Below are positions 22,651 through 34,816 of a DNA stretch of 64,000 nucleotides, one piece after another; the first letter of the stretch is position 1; every line of letters starts with the position of its first letter. The position numbers were made by a program, and so were the translations under genes. Where the stretch lies: contig NW_024609835.1 of the NCBI RefSeq assembly GCF_016920785.2, forward strand, positions 170,806,995 through 170,870,994. Direction: 5' to 3'. The DNA is from Ixodes scapularis. Taxonomy: Eukaryota; Arthropoda; Arachnida; Ixodida; Ixodidae. Under the pieces are notes generated by a model. The model was not told the DNA's origin. It saw only the letters and a program-made list of their open reading frames with translations, and ran no database searches.

Positions 22651-23256
22651 GTGAGCGCTATGTGAAAGGAGGGTTCTTTGGGTGTGTGAATGCTTGAATG
22701 ACAGTTTTTTGAGTGCTCTAAACGTCGACAAACATGAACAACCAACTCGCCCAATCTCAAGTTCTCACTTAAGGTACTATTGACCGTGGGCGTAGCTTGG
22801 CCCAGCTCGTTTGTCTGCTTGTCCTTGGCAAGATGTGGAATGGATCCTCAATACGCGACTTTTCGCGAGCAGGCGGGGTTGCGGGCGCAGCTTGGTTACG
22901 CTTCGCGAGAGCGAGAACTGACTTTGCCCATAGCGCCTGCCTGGGAGGAAGACACCGCTTGTGCTTGCCTGGGAAGAAACCGCTCAACAGAACGACCAGA
23001 GACATGCCACGTAATGCACTCAAAAGAGACCTCTCCATGTAATCGAAGTTAATCCAGCATAATAAACGTTCTTTCATTTTTTTCTCCAATCAGCGTCGCA
23101 TTACTAGTTAATGAAACGTCAGCACCCAGCCACCGCTGAAATGAAACGTCGGCACCCACGCCACCCCTGGAATTTCGAGGAGGGTGCAAGAGGGGAGGAG
23201 GAGGGGGAGGGGAGGAGGAAGAAGAAGAGCTGCACCAAAGGCTGCACCCACACCAG

Positions 23257-23679
23257 TTAAAGGGATGCTGAACCGAAATCTGGATTCCCCAAAACACGTG
23301 GCAAAAGCGTGCAACGGGATGCTACAAACACCAAAACATCACTCATACAGCGATATCTCGAACAGATGACCGTATTTTAAAAAAAAAGGCGCATTTGGCA
23401 GGAATGTTGACGTCATGTTTCTCCGAGAAGGAGAGGGAACGGCCTCACGTCTTCTTTGCCTCGCGGCCTTGAGGGAGCGAAGCAAAGAGAGGAGGAAACT
23501 AGGTATCTTGACGGTCACGCGCCTCGTCGGCCTGGTTCAATCTCGACTTCTTTTTTCAAAAATATGGCCGTCCATTTGAGATATTGCCTTACTAGTAGTG
23601 TTGTAGGGACTGTAGCGTCCCGCCTACATCTCCAGCATTGTTTTTTTGAAATCCAAATTTCGATTCACCATCCCTTTAA
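23257..23679. mobile_element. TTAA/AGGG element with perfect TTAA TSD
   Basis: TTAA then AGGGATGCTGAACCGAAATC at the left. The right end inverted reads AGGGATGGTGAATCGAAATT, and TTAA follows at 23676-23679. About 423 bp with no coding capacity; same family as 11025 and 12228. Confidence 0.82.
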
Positions 23680-24117
23680 AGGGTACTCCGGCGTTGTTTT
23701 TTTTTTTTAGCTACCCAAACCAAATAAATATTCTTAATTCTATGGATTTACTGTTCCCAACATGCTATTTAGTATCTGGGAATTCAAAATGGCTATTGAG
23801 AAAACGACAAATTAAGGTGATGCCTAAACCAATGTTCAAATGTCCGCTTCATGGCAACAAACCGACCAATCATGGCAAGGGGTGGCGTGCTGGAGGCCGT
23901 TGCTGGAAACCACTATGATAGAAACGAACCACCCTTGCGATCTTAAGCTGGAAACCAATTTGTTCAATTCTGTGATATGTGGGCTTTTTCTGTCCATTGA
24001 GGGCTACATTCTTTGGCAACGACCTAGCGAATACCGTGTGTTCGTTTTTAGCTTTGTCTGATCTTTCCTGCAGGTGCTGTCGTGTGAAAGTGCCCTCCAC
24101 ATTGTGAGGCGCCCGAA
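23676..24117. mobile_element. Abutting second TTAA/AGGG element, left end only
   Basis: The TTAA at 23676-23679 is immediately followed by AGGGTACTCCGGCG, a second AGGG-start terminus facing right. The two elements share a single TTAA. No right terminus was found before 24117. Confidence 0.4.
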
Positions 24118-24546
24118 TATACCGTAGAATACCGCCCATCCACCCATTCCACATTAAGCGCCCATTACCAAATTTTTGAGATCTGAGAATATATGCACAG
24201 TACATTTATACACCAACTCATGTTTACAAACAAACCGGAGTGCCCGGAGCGCCCCTAGCGGACGCCACCGGCGCCGCGCATGCGCGATGGGGGTGTGGGC
24301 AAGTAGCTCGCCGTCGCCCATAAACAAACCATTGAAATGCGATGTTCTCGGCCTCGGTGTGAGTCCCCGCGCTCTTTTTTGCGTTAGAATTGTTGATTCT
24401 ACGTCCTCTTAACGATGTCTGACTACTCGAGCGGCGTCAGCGAAATTAACGAGGCTCGATACACCGCAAAACCTCGCGTGAATAATCTGACTTGCGGCGA
24501 TTAATTCCGCGTGGACGCCGCAGAATGTACGCTAAAGCCTTATTCA

Positions 24547-26050
24547 CATTTATTTATTTAGGAATACTGCAGGCCAATTGCGGCCCAAGCAGGATTGGGG
24601 GTTACAAAAGTGGAGTAAAAAAAAAAAAAAAACCCAGCACCAGGTAATCTGTAAAATGGGAGAGGGGAACAGGGGAAAATTATGCAAAAATTGTAATAAA
24701 GCACATGTAATAGCTCACAACGAAGTTGGGAGGGGTGGCGGTAGTGGGGAACAGGAAAATAAAACACAACGCAAAGAATTACACATCAAACAAACGCTCA
24801 ATCGACTCCAAAACATTGTCAGATATAAATATTTGATGAGGTAGGTTGTTCCATTCTGTTATGGTTCTGGGAAAGAAGGAGTATTTAAATGCATTTGTTC
24901 GAGCGAATACTGGAGTTATTTTATGCGGATGGTCATGCCTTGTGCGCCTAGTCGAGGATGGGTGGAGAAAGGACGACGATTCAAGCCGGAGTTTTTTAAA
25001 CCAGAGTTGATAAAGAAATTTTAGTCTAGCTAGCTTCCTTCGTGATGCAAGAGAGATGATGTTGTTACTTTGAATTAAGGCAGCAGGTGAGTCATGCGGG
25101 TGGTAGCGATTAAATATAAAACGAGCTGCTTGCTTTTGAACATCTTCCAGCATCTTGATATCTTTTTTTGTGAATGGATCCCAGACTGTACAGGCGTATT
25201 CTAACTTCGTTCTTATCAATGTGTTATAGGCTACAAGTTTCACATGAGAAGGCACGTGCTTAAGCTTGTGCCTTATCATACCTAGTTTTTGACGGGCAGC
25301 TGCACAAACGTGTTCAATGTGTGAAGACCAAGATAAGTTGCTAGAAATTGTTATACCAAGATATTTAAAGCTCATCGTCCGAGAGATGTAGTTATCACCA
25401 ATAAAGTATTCATACTGATGAGAGGACTTTTTGTTAGTGATGCGCATGTACAACGACTTTTCTTGGTTAAGCTTCATCTCCCAACGATCGCACCAGCTAG
25501 AAACTGCATTAAGACTTTCGTTCAGAACAACTTGGTCCCTAGTAGAGTTAATATCCTTGAACAATAGACAGTCGTCCGCAAATAAACGAATACTCACGCT
25601 TTTATCCATACAAAAAGTGAGGTCATTAATAAAAATTGAAAAAAGAAGAGGGCCAAGGACACTCCCTTGCAGAACACCCGAAATTACAGGAAGAGGATCA
25701 GAATGGTGACCGACTACATCGACGAATTGTTTTCGCATTTGAAGATAAGATGAAATCCATTGAACAACTGTGCTGGGAAGGCCAATCTCATTTAGTTTGT
25801 ATATAAGACCGGAATGAGGAACTCTGTCGAATGATTTGCTAAAATCAAGGAAGATGACGTCGACTTGATCAGGCCTATCTACTATAGAAGCAAAAGAATG
25901 AATAGTTGAAATGAGCTGAGTAGTAGTAGAAAGTCCCTTTCGAAACCCATGCTGAAAAGGCGAGATTATTTCATGTTTATCGAGGAAATCATTGATGTAA
26001 TTAGAAATTATATGTTCCAGTAGTTTACACGAAGAGCTGGTGAGTGAAAT
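24547..26050 (-). mobile_element. CR1-like LINE, 5'-truncated
   Basis: The minus-strand copy starts inside the reverse transcriptase and ends with an AATAAATAAATG tail at 24547-24561, the short A-rich repeat tail usual in CR1/L2-type LINEs. The insertion is inside the TA-flanked element 24120-26917. The 5' boundary is estimated from loss of similarity to RT motifs at 26050, seven bases from a strong hairpin. Confidence 0.8.
24779..26050 (-). CDS. CR1-like reverse transcriptase, 5'-truncated but intact frame
   Basis: About 424 codons are open: ISLTSSSCKLLEHIIS (motif 1 region), HGFRKGLSTTTQL, VIFLDFSKSFDRVPH with the first catalytic aspartate, GVLQGSVLGPLLFSIFIND, and IRLFADDCLLF with the FADD catalytic pair. 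Then come the thumb and the C-terminal RTITEWNNLP signature of CR1/L2-type LINEs. The stop is at 24779-24781. The endonuclease and ORF1 are missing through 5' truncation, so it cannot mobilise itself, but the frame is undamaged. That suggests recent insertion. The frame extends upstream to 26206 through unrelated sequence. Confidence 0.88.
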   Translation of the reverse strand: MSLTSSSCKLLEHIISNYINDFLDKHEIISPFQHGFRKGLSTTTQLISTIHSFASIVDRPDQVDVIFLDFSKSFDRVPHSGLIYKLNEIGLPSTVVQWISSYLQMRKQFVDVVGHHSDPLPVISGVLQGSVLGPLLFSIFINDLTFCMDKSVSIRLFADDCLLFKDINSTRDQVVLNESLNAVSSWCDRWEMKLNQEKSLYMRITNKKSSHQYEYFIGDNYISRTMSFKYLGITISSNLSWSSHIEHVCAAARQKLGMIRHKLKHVPSHVKLVAYNTLIRTKLEYACTVWDPFTKKDIKMLEDVQKQAARFIFNRYHPHDSPAALIQSNNIISLASRRKLARLKFLYQLWFKKLRLESSSFLHPSSTRRTRHDHPHKITPVFARTNAFKYSFFPRTITEWNNLPHQIFISDNVLESIERLFDV

Positions 26051-26056
26051 TGATGA

Positions 26057-26157
26057 GATTTCGCTTGCAATTTTCAGTAGCGACGTCGCTCGGACTGCAA
26101 AAGCGTGAACCGTAGCTGAGATGGTCGACGTCGATACTGAAAATCGCAAGCAGAATC
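26057..26157. repeat. 32-bp-arm hairpin next to the LINE truncation point
   Basis: The arms at 26057-26088 and 26126-26157 are complementary at 28 of 32 positions (core TACTGAAAAT and CGACGTCG), with a 37-nt loop. It could be a foldback remnant, a twin-priming inversion scar or a miRNA-like precursor. Nothing in the sequence decides. Confidence 0.75.
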
Positions 26158-26499
26158 TAACCAAGTGAATCAGGCATAACAAGTCGGTGATGGCCACTGG
26201 TAACAATGATCAACGTCACCTTGTATCTACTGTTTACGTCGAGCCTGCTTACCAACCTTCAAACTGAGTCTTTTGAGGCCTGCACTTACTTCTTATCGCA
26301 AGTACCGGGCCCACGTTTGGTCTGCGTACCGGTGTCCTCTAAAAAAGCAGACGACAAGCAGAACGTTTGATAGAGCAGACGACAGTTCGAACGATCAGGC
26401 GACCGTTTGAACTTGAAGACGCAGTGAACGTAGTCCGCAGGTGGTCGTACAACTTGATGGTTTTCCGGCGTTCCTTTTGGAACAAAATAAATCTGATGG

Positions 26500-26675
26500 C
26501 AAGAAGTATCCGTGAATTCAACCCAAAAGGCTTCCCGTCCAAGCAATCGTGGTCCGACGGCGTCTGGTTTTCCCTTTTCACGGCACATATCCACGTTCTC
26601 GGACGAACCGAGCGCATAAAAACTGACCTTCAAACCTTTCTCGACCCTTTTGGTACAGCCCCAGTCGCAGCATTT
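26500..26675 (-). pseudogene. THAP zinc finger relic
   Basis: Minus strand: KCCDWGCTKRVEKGLKV in one frame gives the first cysteine pair. A second frame gives RTWICAVKRENQTPSDHD, the W-x-x-A-x-x-R-x-N-W-x-P-S core of THAP domains, then DGKPFGLNS. The frame change and the missing C-x2-H pair make it non-functional. It lies within the TA-flanked element. Confidence 0.55.
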
Positions 26676-26917
26676 TGACAAGAAGGCAGGTTTTGGCCTG
26701 GTTCCTTTCAAAACAACGCAGGAATACACGTCTCAGATGGGCACTTCCGCCCACAGCCCCGGACCGGAAGTGCGTCCGATGCGCCACCACCGCGCCGTGA
26801 CGTAACAGAGATGAGTTCGTGTATATGTAAAATTGATGACCGGACAAGCGCCCATCCCCCATTTTTTTGCAATTATCTCCAAAGTTTGAGTGGGCGCTTG
26901 CCCGGTATTTTACGGTA

Positions 26918-27960
26918 TGTGGAACAAGATAGCTGCACTCTATAAACATATCATTTAATAAATTGTATGCTATGTTGCGTAATAGCATGAAGTGTCTCTT
27001 TGTGTGCTGTGGGAATTTGCCGTTTCTACAGTTTATTATCTTCTTTCACAGGGTTACTTAGGTCATAATTCGAACATGCTCAATATGTAGCACGGTAAAG
27101 GCAATGTTAGGTTAGGAATACAGACAGTTGTATTGCAATAACAATCTCGTAACCATTGGTTTAAAGGAACTGGCAATACGTTTTGGTGCGGAAATTATTC
27201 ACCGAAGGCATGAAGTAAGGAGATAGGCATTATCTGTATAGGTTTCAAGTCATATTAGCTGTCTAATTTCATGTCAACAGAATTGAAATGATGACTGCGA
27301 ACCTTTATGTAATCTTGTAGGTTGTAATTTTATTGACATACTTTTAGTGCGTTGGATGTGGGACGAGGTGACTGCAGAGAGTTGCTCTAACTTTCTGGAC
27401 TATAATCAGTCCAAGCGTACGAAACAAACTTTCATGGTGTTGCCGCCAGGATATTTCGGGGAAGGAGGGGGGGGGGAAATATGTTTGCTCCCCCCCCCTG
27501 GAAAAAGTTCTGTAGCCGCCCATTGTACTTGATGTGACATTCTTTCGCCAGATAAGCGACTTCGCAACCAGAATTGCACCAGGAACGCGCGCAGAAAAGC
27601 AGCCACAAATAGCATGAAATTTGCAGTTGAGATATGCGTCCCTCTTTTCGGATGGTGCAGATATTGCTGGGGAGCGTGTTATCCTACCCCCCCCCCCCTG
27701 CATTCATGCTGCTTTGCAGTGACAGTCTGCGGCTGCTAATTACAAATCCATTAACCCGCTGTGTGCCGTTGTACACACCGCTTTGCAGCGTCCAGCCGGC
27801 AACCGGAGCCCCGCTGTCCCCCATTACACCTCCGGAAAAGGAGTCCCATGCCATTTAGTTCAGCAAAGTTTCACTGATGAAATTTCTTTTTTTCAGTGAT
27901 AAATTGCAAAAAAGAGATGTCGTAAATATCGCCAAAGATTCAAAGAAAAAAAAAAAAAAA
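26918..27960. other. No gene seen
   Basis: Contains short G and C runs around 27467-27500 and 27686-27700 and an A-tract at 27945-27960. TTTAAAGGAACTGG at about 27160 faintly resembles a TTAA/AGGG terminus. Confidence 0.4.
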
Positions 27961-27975
27961 GTAAAAAAAAATGAC

Positions 27976-28050
27976 TACGCTCATTGTGGATCGAACCTGG
28001 GTCGACTGTTATGAAGCGGGCAACTTTCCACTAGGCTACGCTAACGCTTC
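27976..28050 (-). repeat. tRNA-like sequence, probably a SINE head
   Basis: On the minus strand TAGCCTAGTGG (28038-28028) resembles a pol III A box and GGTTCGATCC (27997-27988) is a good B box, spaced about as in a tRNA. The anticodon stem does not pair cleanly, so it is a tRNA-derived repeat or tRNA pseudogene rather than a functional tRNA. The A-run at 27945-27970 lies on its far side. Confidence 0.5.
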
Positions 28051-28099
28051 AAAAACTTGTTTTGACAATTCGTTTTATTCGAGTCCCAACAAGTTTTGC

Positions 28100-30300
28100 G
28101 TCGTGCGTATAGCCATTTCCGTTTGGGTGCACGGTGTCGTACGTATAGCATTAGTCTTGTTTCTTACAGATACATGCCACTACCATACGTGAGAATAATT
28201 ATCGTAGAGAAAATGCAACTGTGTTCACAACATGATCATATCCGCCTTTTATGTGCAGTAAGTAGGCTTTAGATTATGGTGTTCAGCAAATGCCCTAATT
28301 TTTCGAAAACAGCGGAACGATTTTCGCTTGTTCCGAAATTTCGTGCCATTATCGCTTGCTTTTGCACACGTGTTCCTACTACTGATACTATGATGATTTT
28401 GAATTTTTTAGGTGCGCAGTCAGCCACATGAAGCATTTTCAAAACTGGTTTGGGTGCGCGAGTCCTGTGAGGTATCCCTGGCTTCGAGTGACAAGTGCGT
28501 CGAGTGCACTTGTGCAAATCGCGAGTGCCAGGTCCTCGGCGCCTTGATGAGTAGAAAGAAGGTCAAGTTCATGCTTTAAAAAGACGCATCAATAATCTCT
28601 GTAGTATTGGCCTCGAGATCGACCTAGAGGTGGCGCTACGGTCGCGCTATCATCATCATCAAATCGGGGATAGGAGAACGGCCGCCCCATAGGCTCTCCA
28701 CGTTCACGCGCGAGACGGCGTAGATTCTTGCGTTTATTTTGTCGGATACTATTGGTGGGAAATCAATTCTAGCGGAAAAGGATGTGGTACTGTTCGGTGC
28801 TTCAGTGAAGATCGAATCGTGTTGCCAGCGTGCGGCCTAAATTTATATAATCGCTTCTGTGGGTGCGTCGTCTGTTCTAGGCAGACGTTGGAAAGCATGG
28901 ATCACCACGACTGATGCCTGTCTCCGGCTGAACTGGAATATTTATGTTAAATATTTTTTTTTAAAATAAATGTATCGGTTCATCAACGTGGGAAAAAAAA
29001 AACAATAAATTCCAACCCAGATAACATAATACCGGTACTGTGGACTGTGAAATCGCAGCTTCTATGATTTTTTTTTTACTTCTAGCTTTTGCAGTAATAT
29101 AAATATTTAGAATGAAGATAAGTTAGCGCTGTGTTGGAAATTACCATGCTATTGAGTTCCTCTGCCCTTTTACTGTACCATAGTGTAGGTAAGTTTTATG
29201 GAGTCTGAACAAATCTACTGCGTTGCGATGAGGGGAGTGTGTCTCTTCTAGTTAAGATCTGCAAACTGCACGGTTGGCAGGACAACTGAAACAAGTGGAA
29301 CAGACTGTTCTAATATATCTGCCGTGACCGAAATAAACAAGTGTAACCCAGCTACGCAGCAATGTTCCTGTTATTAAATGCTTTTCTCGGGAGTGTGGGT
29401 TCACCCGCTTCAATTTTCTTGGTAAGGGCTGCGGATGTCAAGAGGCTAATACTATAAATTTCTGGCTAAATAATCTTGTATTCAAATACAGTAGACTTTG
29501 CAACCCCAACGAACGACGCGCACCACGACACCGACAGTATCGGCCGCAGTGATACTCCTTTACTGATGAGGGCTAGCAACCTTCACGAGACTTTCCGATC
29601 AGCCTCCGCCCTCACCTAACGTATATAGGGATTGGGCAGTTCATCGATTAACTTTCAGATTATTCAAGTAATGCTTTGATTGCAATTTTTTTTGCCGGTT
29701 AATTGGACTCTTGTTCTGGAGAAAGTCAACAAGGAGTAAATAATACCTGCTTTAATATTTTTGACGTCTTTATTTCTTTTGTGACACAGGCTTGCACGGT
29801 AAACCACTTCAGCGTGCTTGTCATTTTACTGAAGGTGATTATACTGTTTAAATAATAACTTCAAAAGATGCTTCATTTAAAAAGGCTTCTCGTGTTGATA
29901 TGCATGTAGGGCTCGCAACGTGAGGTTTAGAATGGGAATGCAATATGCCATTTATGACATAGTAAAACCAGTAAAACAATGTATAGTTTTAACGTCTTTC
30001 ACGCAATATGACCGGTGAAAAATCAACATACGGATTTATTGACTGATTAGTCTATTAAAGGATAGCGATCAGTCAGGCTAATTTTCTAATCAAACCACAG
30101 ACCCACTCAACATTCAATGCTTTATGAAAGTCACGGTTTGTGCGAGGTAACAAAAATACGTGGGATTTTTTTATGGAAGCTTCCGACTTAATAATAATCG
30201 CTTTGCTAAATTTCTATGCATGGGAAACGATGCAACACAGCCTTAAGTAAGACGAAACGGCTACAAAAACATAAAACATTTAATAAGGAATGTCAAGCTC
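28100..30300. other. Intergenic stretch, no gene seen
   Basis: AT-rich, no convincing frame. A GC-rich island at 28620-28860 including a CAT repeat (28651-28660) ends with aataaatg near 28965 and could be a small transcript or 3' region. Unresolved. Confidence 0.35.
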
Positions 30301-30539
30301 AGCCTGAAACGGGCTTGCGTCGTCGAGATGCGTGCTTCTGAGCGTGCGCCCGTAGCAGCAGACGCACAGCGGTATCCCCGCTTTCGCGCGTTTCCAATTT
30401 CGGCCGCACGGTGGCGACACGGTTCGATCTCGAGACGAATACCTTTAAGAGAATTTGTGCTCTTGATTGCTGGATTACCTGTGCCGCTTTCTTTATGGCA
30501 CCCTTTCGTGCAGCATCCTGAAGGGAGGGAACTTTAGGA

Positions 30540-30731
30540 ATGGGAGAAGAGGCTGGTTTCCGGTGCAGGAAGTGCCGTCAGGCACTCCTTACAGGCAGCA
30601 ACATTGTTTCATCACATGGTGTCCAGTGGTCTGGCCGCGTTAGCTTCACGTGCCCGGTGAACAAGATCGACACTGTCTGGTACGTGCGAGAGGAGGAGCT
30701 GCCAGGCTGGGTGACAGACCAGCTAGACGGG
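30540..30731 (+). CDS. RNF180-like protein, exon 1
   Basis: ATG at 30540; 64 codons to a strong donor (GACGGG then GTGAGT at 30732), phase 0. The frame reads MGEEAGFRCRKCRQALLTGS, with a C-x2-C zinc pair, and near its end DTVWYVREEELPGWVTDQLD. The RCRKC start and VW...LPGWV segment match the N-terminal region of RNF180 (RINES), an ER-associated RING ubiquitin ligase, better than the related zinc-binding tail of DUSP12. An upstream ATG frame at 30328-30537 ends in a stop two bases before this ATG (30535-30537) and may act as an upstream ORF. Continues at 34817. Confidence 0.85.
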
Positions 30732-33700
30732 GTGAGTCATTTCTGTCTTCTCGATCGTATCCTTGCATAAAGCGTATTCGGCGTCGAGTGTTTTGAAGTG
30801 ATAGCTTTACATGTGAAATTATGATCTCAGGACCTGCAGCACTGGCAGATCGTTACGGTAAATTTGTGCGAATTTTTTAAACTTGATTATCGCTGACACT
30901 AATGCAATATTATATTGTATTTTTGTATAGAATACTAAGAGTATTCGGAAGTTCTGCAATACTTCTCACTATTCGTGGTTTGCTCGGAGGAGTTAGTTAG
31001 CTTCACTGAGTGCGCTTCTCACCAAGCTTTGGCGCACCGCGGGGAAGTGACACCGTGATGTAGACATTCCACTTTTGCATATCTCTCTTCGCTTGATGGG
31101 AAGTACACTCCTCAAAAACAATATACTACTGAAAAAAAAAGAATACATTTGGGAAATATTGATGGGACAACTTGCCTTGCAGTCAAATTGTCACAATAAA
31201 TGTTCGACCAGTCTATATCGACTGCTTTATCCTGATGAGTTGCGTGCATAATTGGTTGTGACCTTGTTTTTAAAATTTAAGATTGGAGAGAACTTGGCTA
31301 TAGAAACATAATTTTTAAACAAAAAATGTGTACTGGAATGGCACTATAGCTTTGACATATATATATATATTTTAAATACCATACTCAGTTGCCATTTTTA
31401 TACAGGCCTTAACCTGTTTGAAGGTGATGTCGTTAAGACTTAAAAATAAACCAGCTTTAGTAGTGGATGAATGGAAGGCAGTGAATAACCTTAATTAGTT
31501 AATTATTTCAGCTGAATTTTTGAAAGGGGTGCACTTTGCACTCACTTATTTTGGATTGCCAAAACTATGCATGAGATGTGCCATTGATGTTCATCACTAA
31601 ATCAGAAATCATTCTTCATTTGGATTGACAATTGTAGTTTCATTGCAGCCTGCATAACCTGAGCAAAAGGTTTGATTTTGTTCTCGAACTACATTATTCG
31701 AACATCATTTCAGTGCATCACAACTACATTTGCCTTTAGTTTCATATCTAAACTTACCACTTATAGATACCTGTGCTCCATCTTTTACGAACTAGACATG
31801 TCGTTCAAAAGCGACTGCGGCAGCGGAGCTTGTTGGACAAAAAGGATGACTCTCATCGTAACACTCTTGTTGCTTGTCTGGTGTTTTTGAGTGCATAAAA
31901 CAGCTAGTAGTTTCTTTTATTTATTTCCTGAAAAATTTGCATTGCCGAAAATAGGTTATATAATTTTTTTTTTTAGGAACAGATGTAAAACAAAGATGCA
32001 CTATATTTTTATGAAGTCTAATATAATATTAAAACACTGTTGAGCACCAGAGAACATTTTTTTGAAAATTTGCCTTGAACACATTCATCGGCAACCTATT
32101 CCACCCTTCAATGGTTTTTCGGGAAAAATTAATAAGCGAAATTATCAGTGTGACAGGGTATAGCCTGACTTGGGGTCTGGGTGATCTGTTCTTCCTGACA
32201 CATAAAAAGCTTCCTGTAAAAAAGTATCTCTATTGATTAGTAGTCTATTGTCGTAGATATCACCTAAAAATTCTGCCTAAAAAGCTTTCTGCATTCACTC
32301 AGTTTCTCTCAGTGTAGGATTTCCTTCATGTTAGTGACACTCCCTCCAACTTCATATTTGTTTAATACAAATCTAGCACACTGATTTCGTATTTTTTCAA
32401 GTTTGTCTAATAAATAAATTTGATGCGGATCTTAGACATTTAAAGCTTATTCAATGCACAGACGAATGAATGTAAAGTATAAGGTTTCCTTAACTTGTCT
32501 TAAAACCTGTTGAAAATTTCTTTGTATAAACTTTAGCGTACATATGGCATTCAGAGCTATTATTTTAACATGTCCCTTCCATGATAAATCATCCCTGGAT
32601 AACAGAACACCCAGATATTCAACACTTGAGCTATTTTTAATTATTTCATTATTCATTATGTAAGCAGAGGTAATGGAATTTTTTTCTTTGTAAATTGATG
32701 TGTACACATTTTTTAACATTTAAATTTGTCTTCTAGGTATCACACCATACAAAAAATCTGTCTGATCACCATGTAAATTTATAACATCTCTAGAATTAGT
32801 AATTAATCTATACATAATGCAATTGTCTACAAAAACCTTATATTTTATTGTATGTCAATAATGATGTCGTTTATATAGAGCAGAAAGAGCATAGGACCCA
32901 GCACAGAGAGAGCCCTGGGGGACACCTCTCAACTTTTACATATAAATAAATAAATAAATAGCTTTGGCTGTAGACAAATCAAATCTTGGGAATAACCTTG
33001 GCGAGTTTAGCTTGACTTTTTAAGGCACATTTACGGTTTACATGCTGATTTTACATCATCATAGAGCTGCACTTGTATGATGCCTTTGATGTGCATAATA
33101 AAATTACAAGATATTTTTAGTTTTTTAACAGTATTAAGAATTGCAGCTTTTTTGCACCCTTAGAATTTCATCAAAACTTCCAATCTGGTACTCAACATTT
33201 GGTACTCTATTCCAGCATTGTTCCAGTGGAATACCTAATCAGTTTACCTTTGATTCTATACCTGTAATAACCACATGCAGATGATGTTCATGTCCTACAT
33301 TTAACTCGGCATGTTTCAAAAGTGGCTCCTACAATGGGCCTTACATTAGGCATCAATTATGGCTCCCATCTCAACATTCTTGTTGCTGCGTCTTTCGTGC
33401 TTTTAAGTACAACTGAACAGCTTGCGGAGAGTTTGGGGGTATCAGACTGATTTCTGTGCAATGGATGCTATTGAGTGGTTGCACAGCAGTAAGGAGACAA
33501 AGAAGGCATAACATTTAGTTGAACAGTCAAGCACATGAATCTTAAGGTAGTCTTTGCAGTGGAATGAATGAAATAAAATATATCCTTGCTCTTCAAAACT
33601 TTTGTTCGCTGCTCAAAAATTGACTTCTGGTTTCTCCAAAAGGTGCTCCTGAATGACTTCGACTGATCACATCACGATTCCCTTTTGCTGTTATGGCAGT

Positions 33701-34816
33701 TGGCTAACCATCTCTTCTAAGATGAATTTTATTTAGGTATTTCAGCATGTTACTTCTCTGGCCCAGAAAAGAAAGTAACTTGGTGGTAGGACTCTCATGG
33801 ATTAACTGTCTAGGAGAGCAAGGGCTTTGGGGTACAGCACTTTATTTAGCAGTCAGTATTAACTGATCGCTGTTCTTCTCTTTGTGAGCTCTTTCAACTT
33901 GTCATATTTGTCATAAAAAGAATGCTGTAATGGAATGTTACATTTGTTTTATCAGATAAGGAACTCAGGTTTGTTCTGAGTAAGGTATCACCAAGTGTGT
34001 ATATATGTTTGTGTTTTTCCAACTAAAATTCAGTTGTCAGTAGCGTCAAACAGGCATCAGTATTCTGGACACCCATTTTGATGCGACTCTACTGATGTTT
34101 AAATTGTGAGTAATGCTGTGTATCATTTGTCAGTCCTCAAGGTCACTCATACATATTTGTTTCTTGTTTGTATGTCTCGAAGCATGAGTTCTTCAGTTTT
34201 GGCAGCATTTTCGTCGCACGTGCCTTTTGGTAGTGTACTACCGCTGCAAACATGGGCAAAATTTTAATTTTGATTTTTACGTTTCAATGTGAAAAACTTT
34301 AGAACAGCGTATTGTTCAGCTCTTTCCATCTCGCATAGTCTCCCCGGGTATGAGAAACAGTTAAATAATGTCCACAAGGTTGGTTTACAATAAAACTTGT
34401 CAACTTTGTCCAAGGATAACCATTGTAGCAGTTTGTAAATGAACCAACTCCCACCAAGGTTAAAGAAAGTGAATAAAGACAGGTATTTTTCCAACACTCC
34501 TCTTTTTCTTAGAATACTGGAACAGACATGTAGAGTAATATAGCAAAGCTAGTAAAGATTTTTCCTGAAAAAAATGCTTTGGCAGATTTCACAGCATAAA
34601 CTCACTTTTATTGCTGAGTTATTTTTTATGATAAAAATTAATCATTTCTGATTAAAACTTCGATGTATGAAATTATGATTGATTAATTATTTTGCATTCA
34701 GAATGGGAACACTAATTTGATGCACTTCTCCTGTCACTTGTTAAAGGCTCTTTTCAGCCAACTATTTTTATGCCAGCATTGAGTGACTTTTTATCCTTTG
34801 TCGTCTCTGTTGACAG
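30732..34816 (+). other. Intron of RNF180-like gene
   Basis: Bounded by GTGAGT and a pyrimidine-rich ...TGACAG. AT-rich; contains (TA)n near 31360 and a CR1-like LINE relic at 32050-32950. Nothing else recognised. Confidence 0.8.
32050..32950 (-). pseudogene. CR1-like LINE relic in intron
   Basis: The minus strand carries fragments of RT: degenerate G-V-P-Q-G-S region around 32900, then SVEYLGVLLSRDDLSWKGHV (thumb start) within 32447-32719, and a C-terminal W-N-R-L-P-like patch near 32080-32110. Many stops. It is much older than the CR1-like copy at 24.5-26 kb. Confidence 0.65.

Larger units (their letters stand above)
24120..26917. mobile_element. TA-flanked TIR element (pogo-like), host to a nested LINE
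   Basis: Left TACCGTAGAATACCGCCC and right (inverted) TACCGTAAAATACCGGGC match at 16 of 18, both starting with TA. A short frame at 24414 (MSDYSSGVSEINEARYTAK) and an inverted THAP relic lie inside. The CR1-like LINE at 24547-26050 interrupts it, so the element was originally about 1.3 kb. Confidence 0.55.

Noticed and set aside
27988..28038. Functional tRNA gene
   Set aside because: A and B boxes are good but the anticodon and acceptor stems do not pair, so it is a tRNA-derived repeat.
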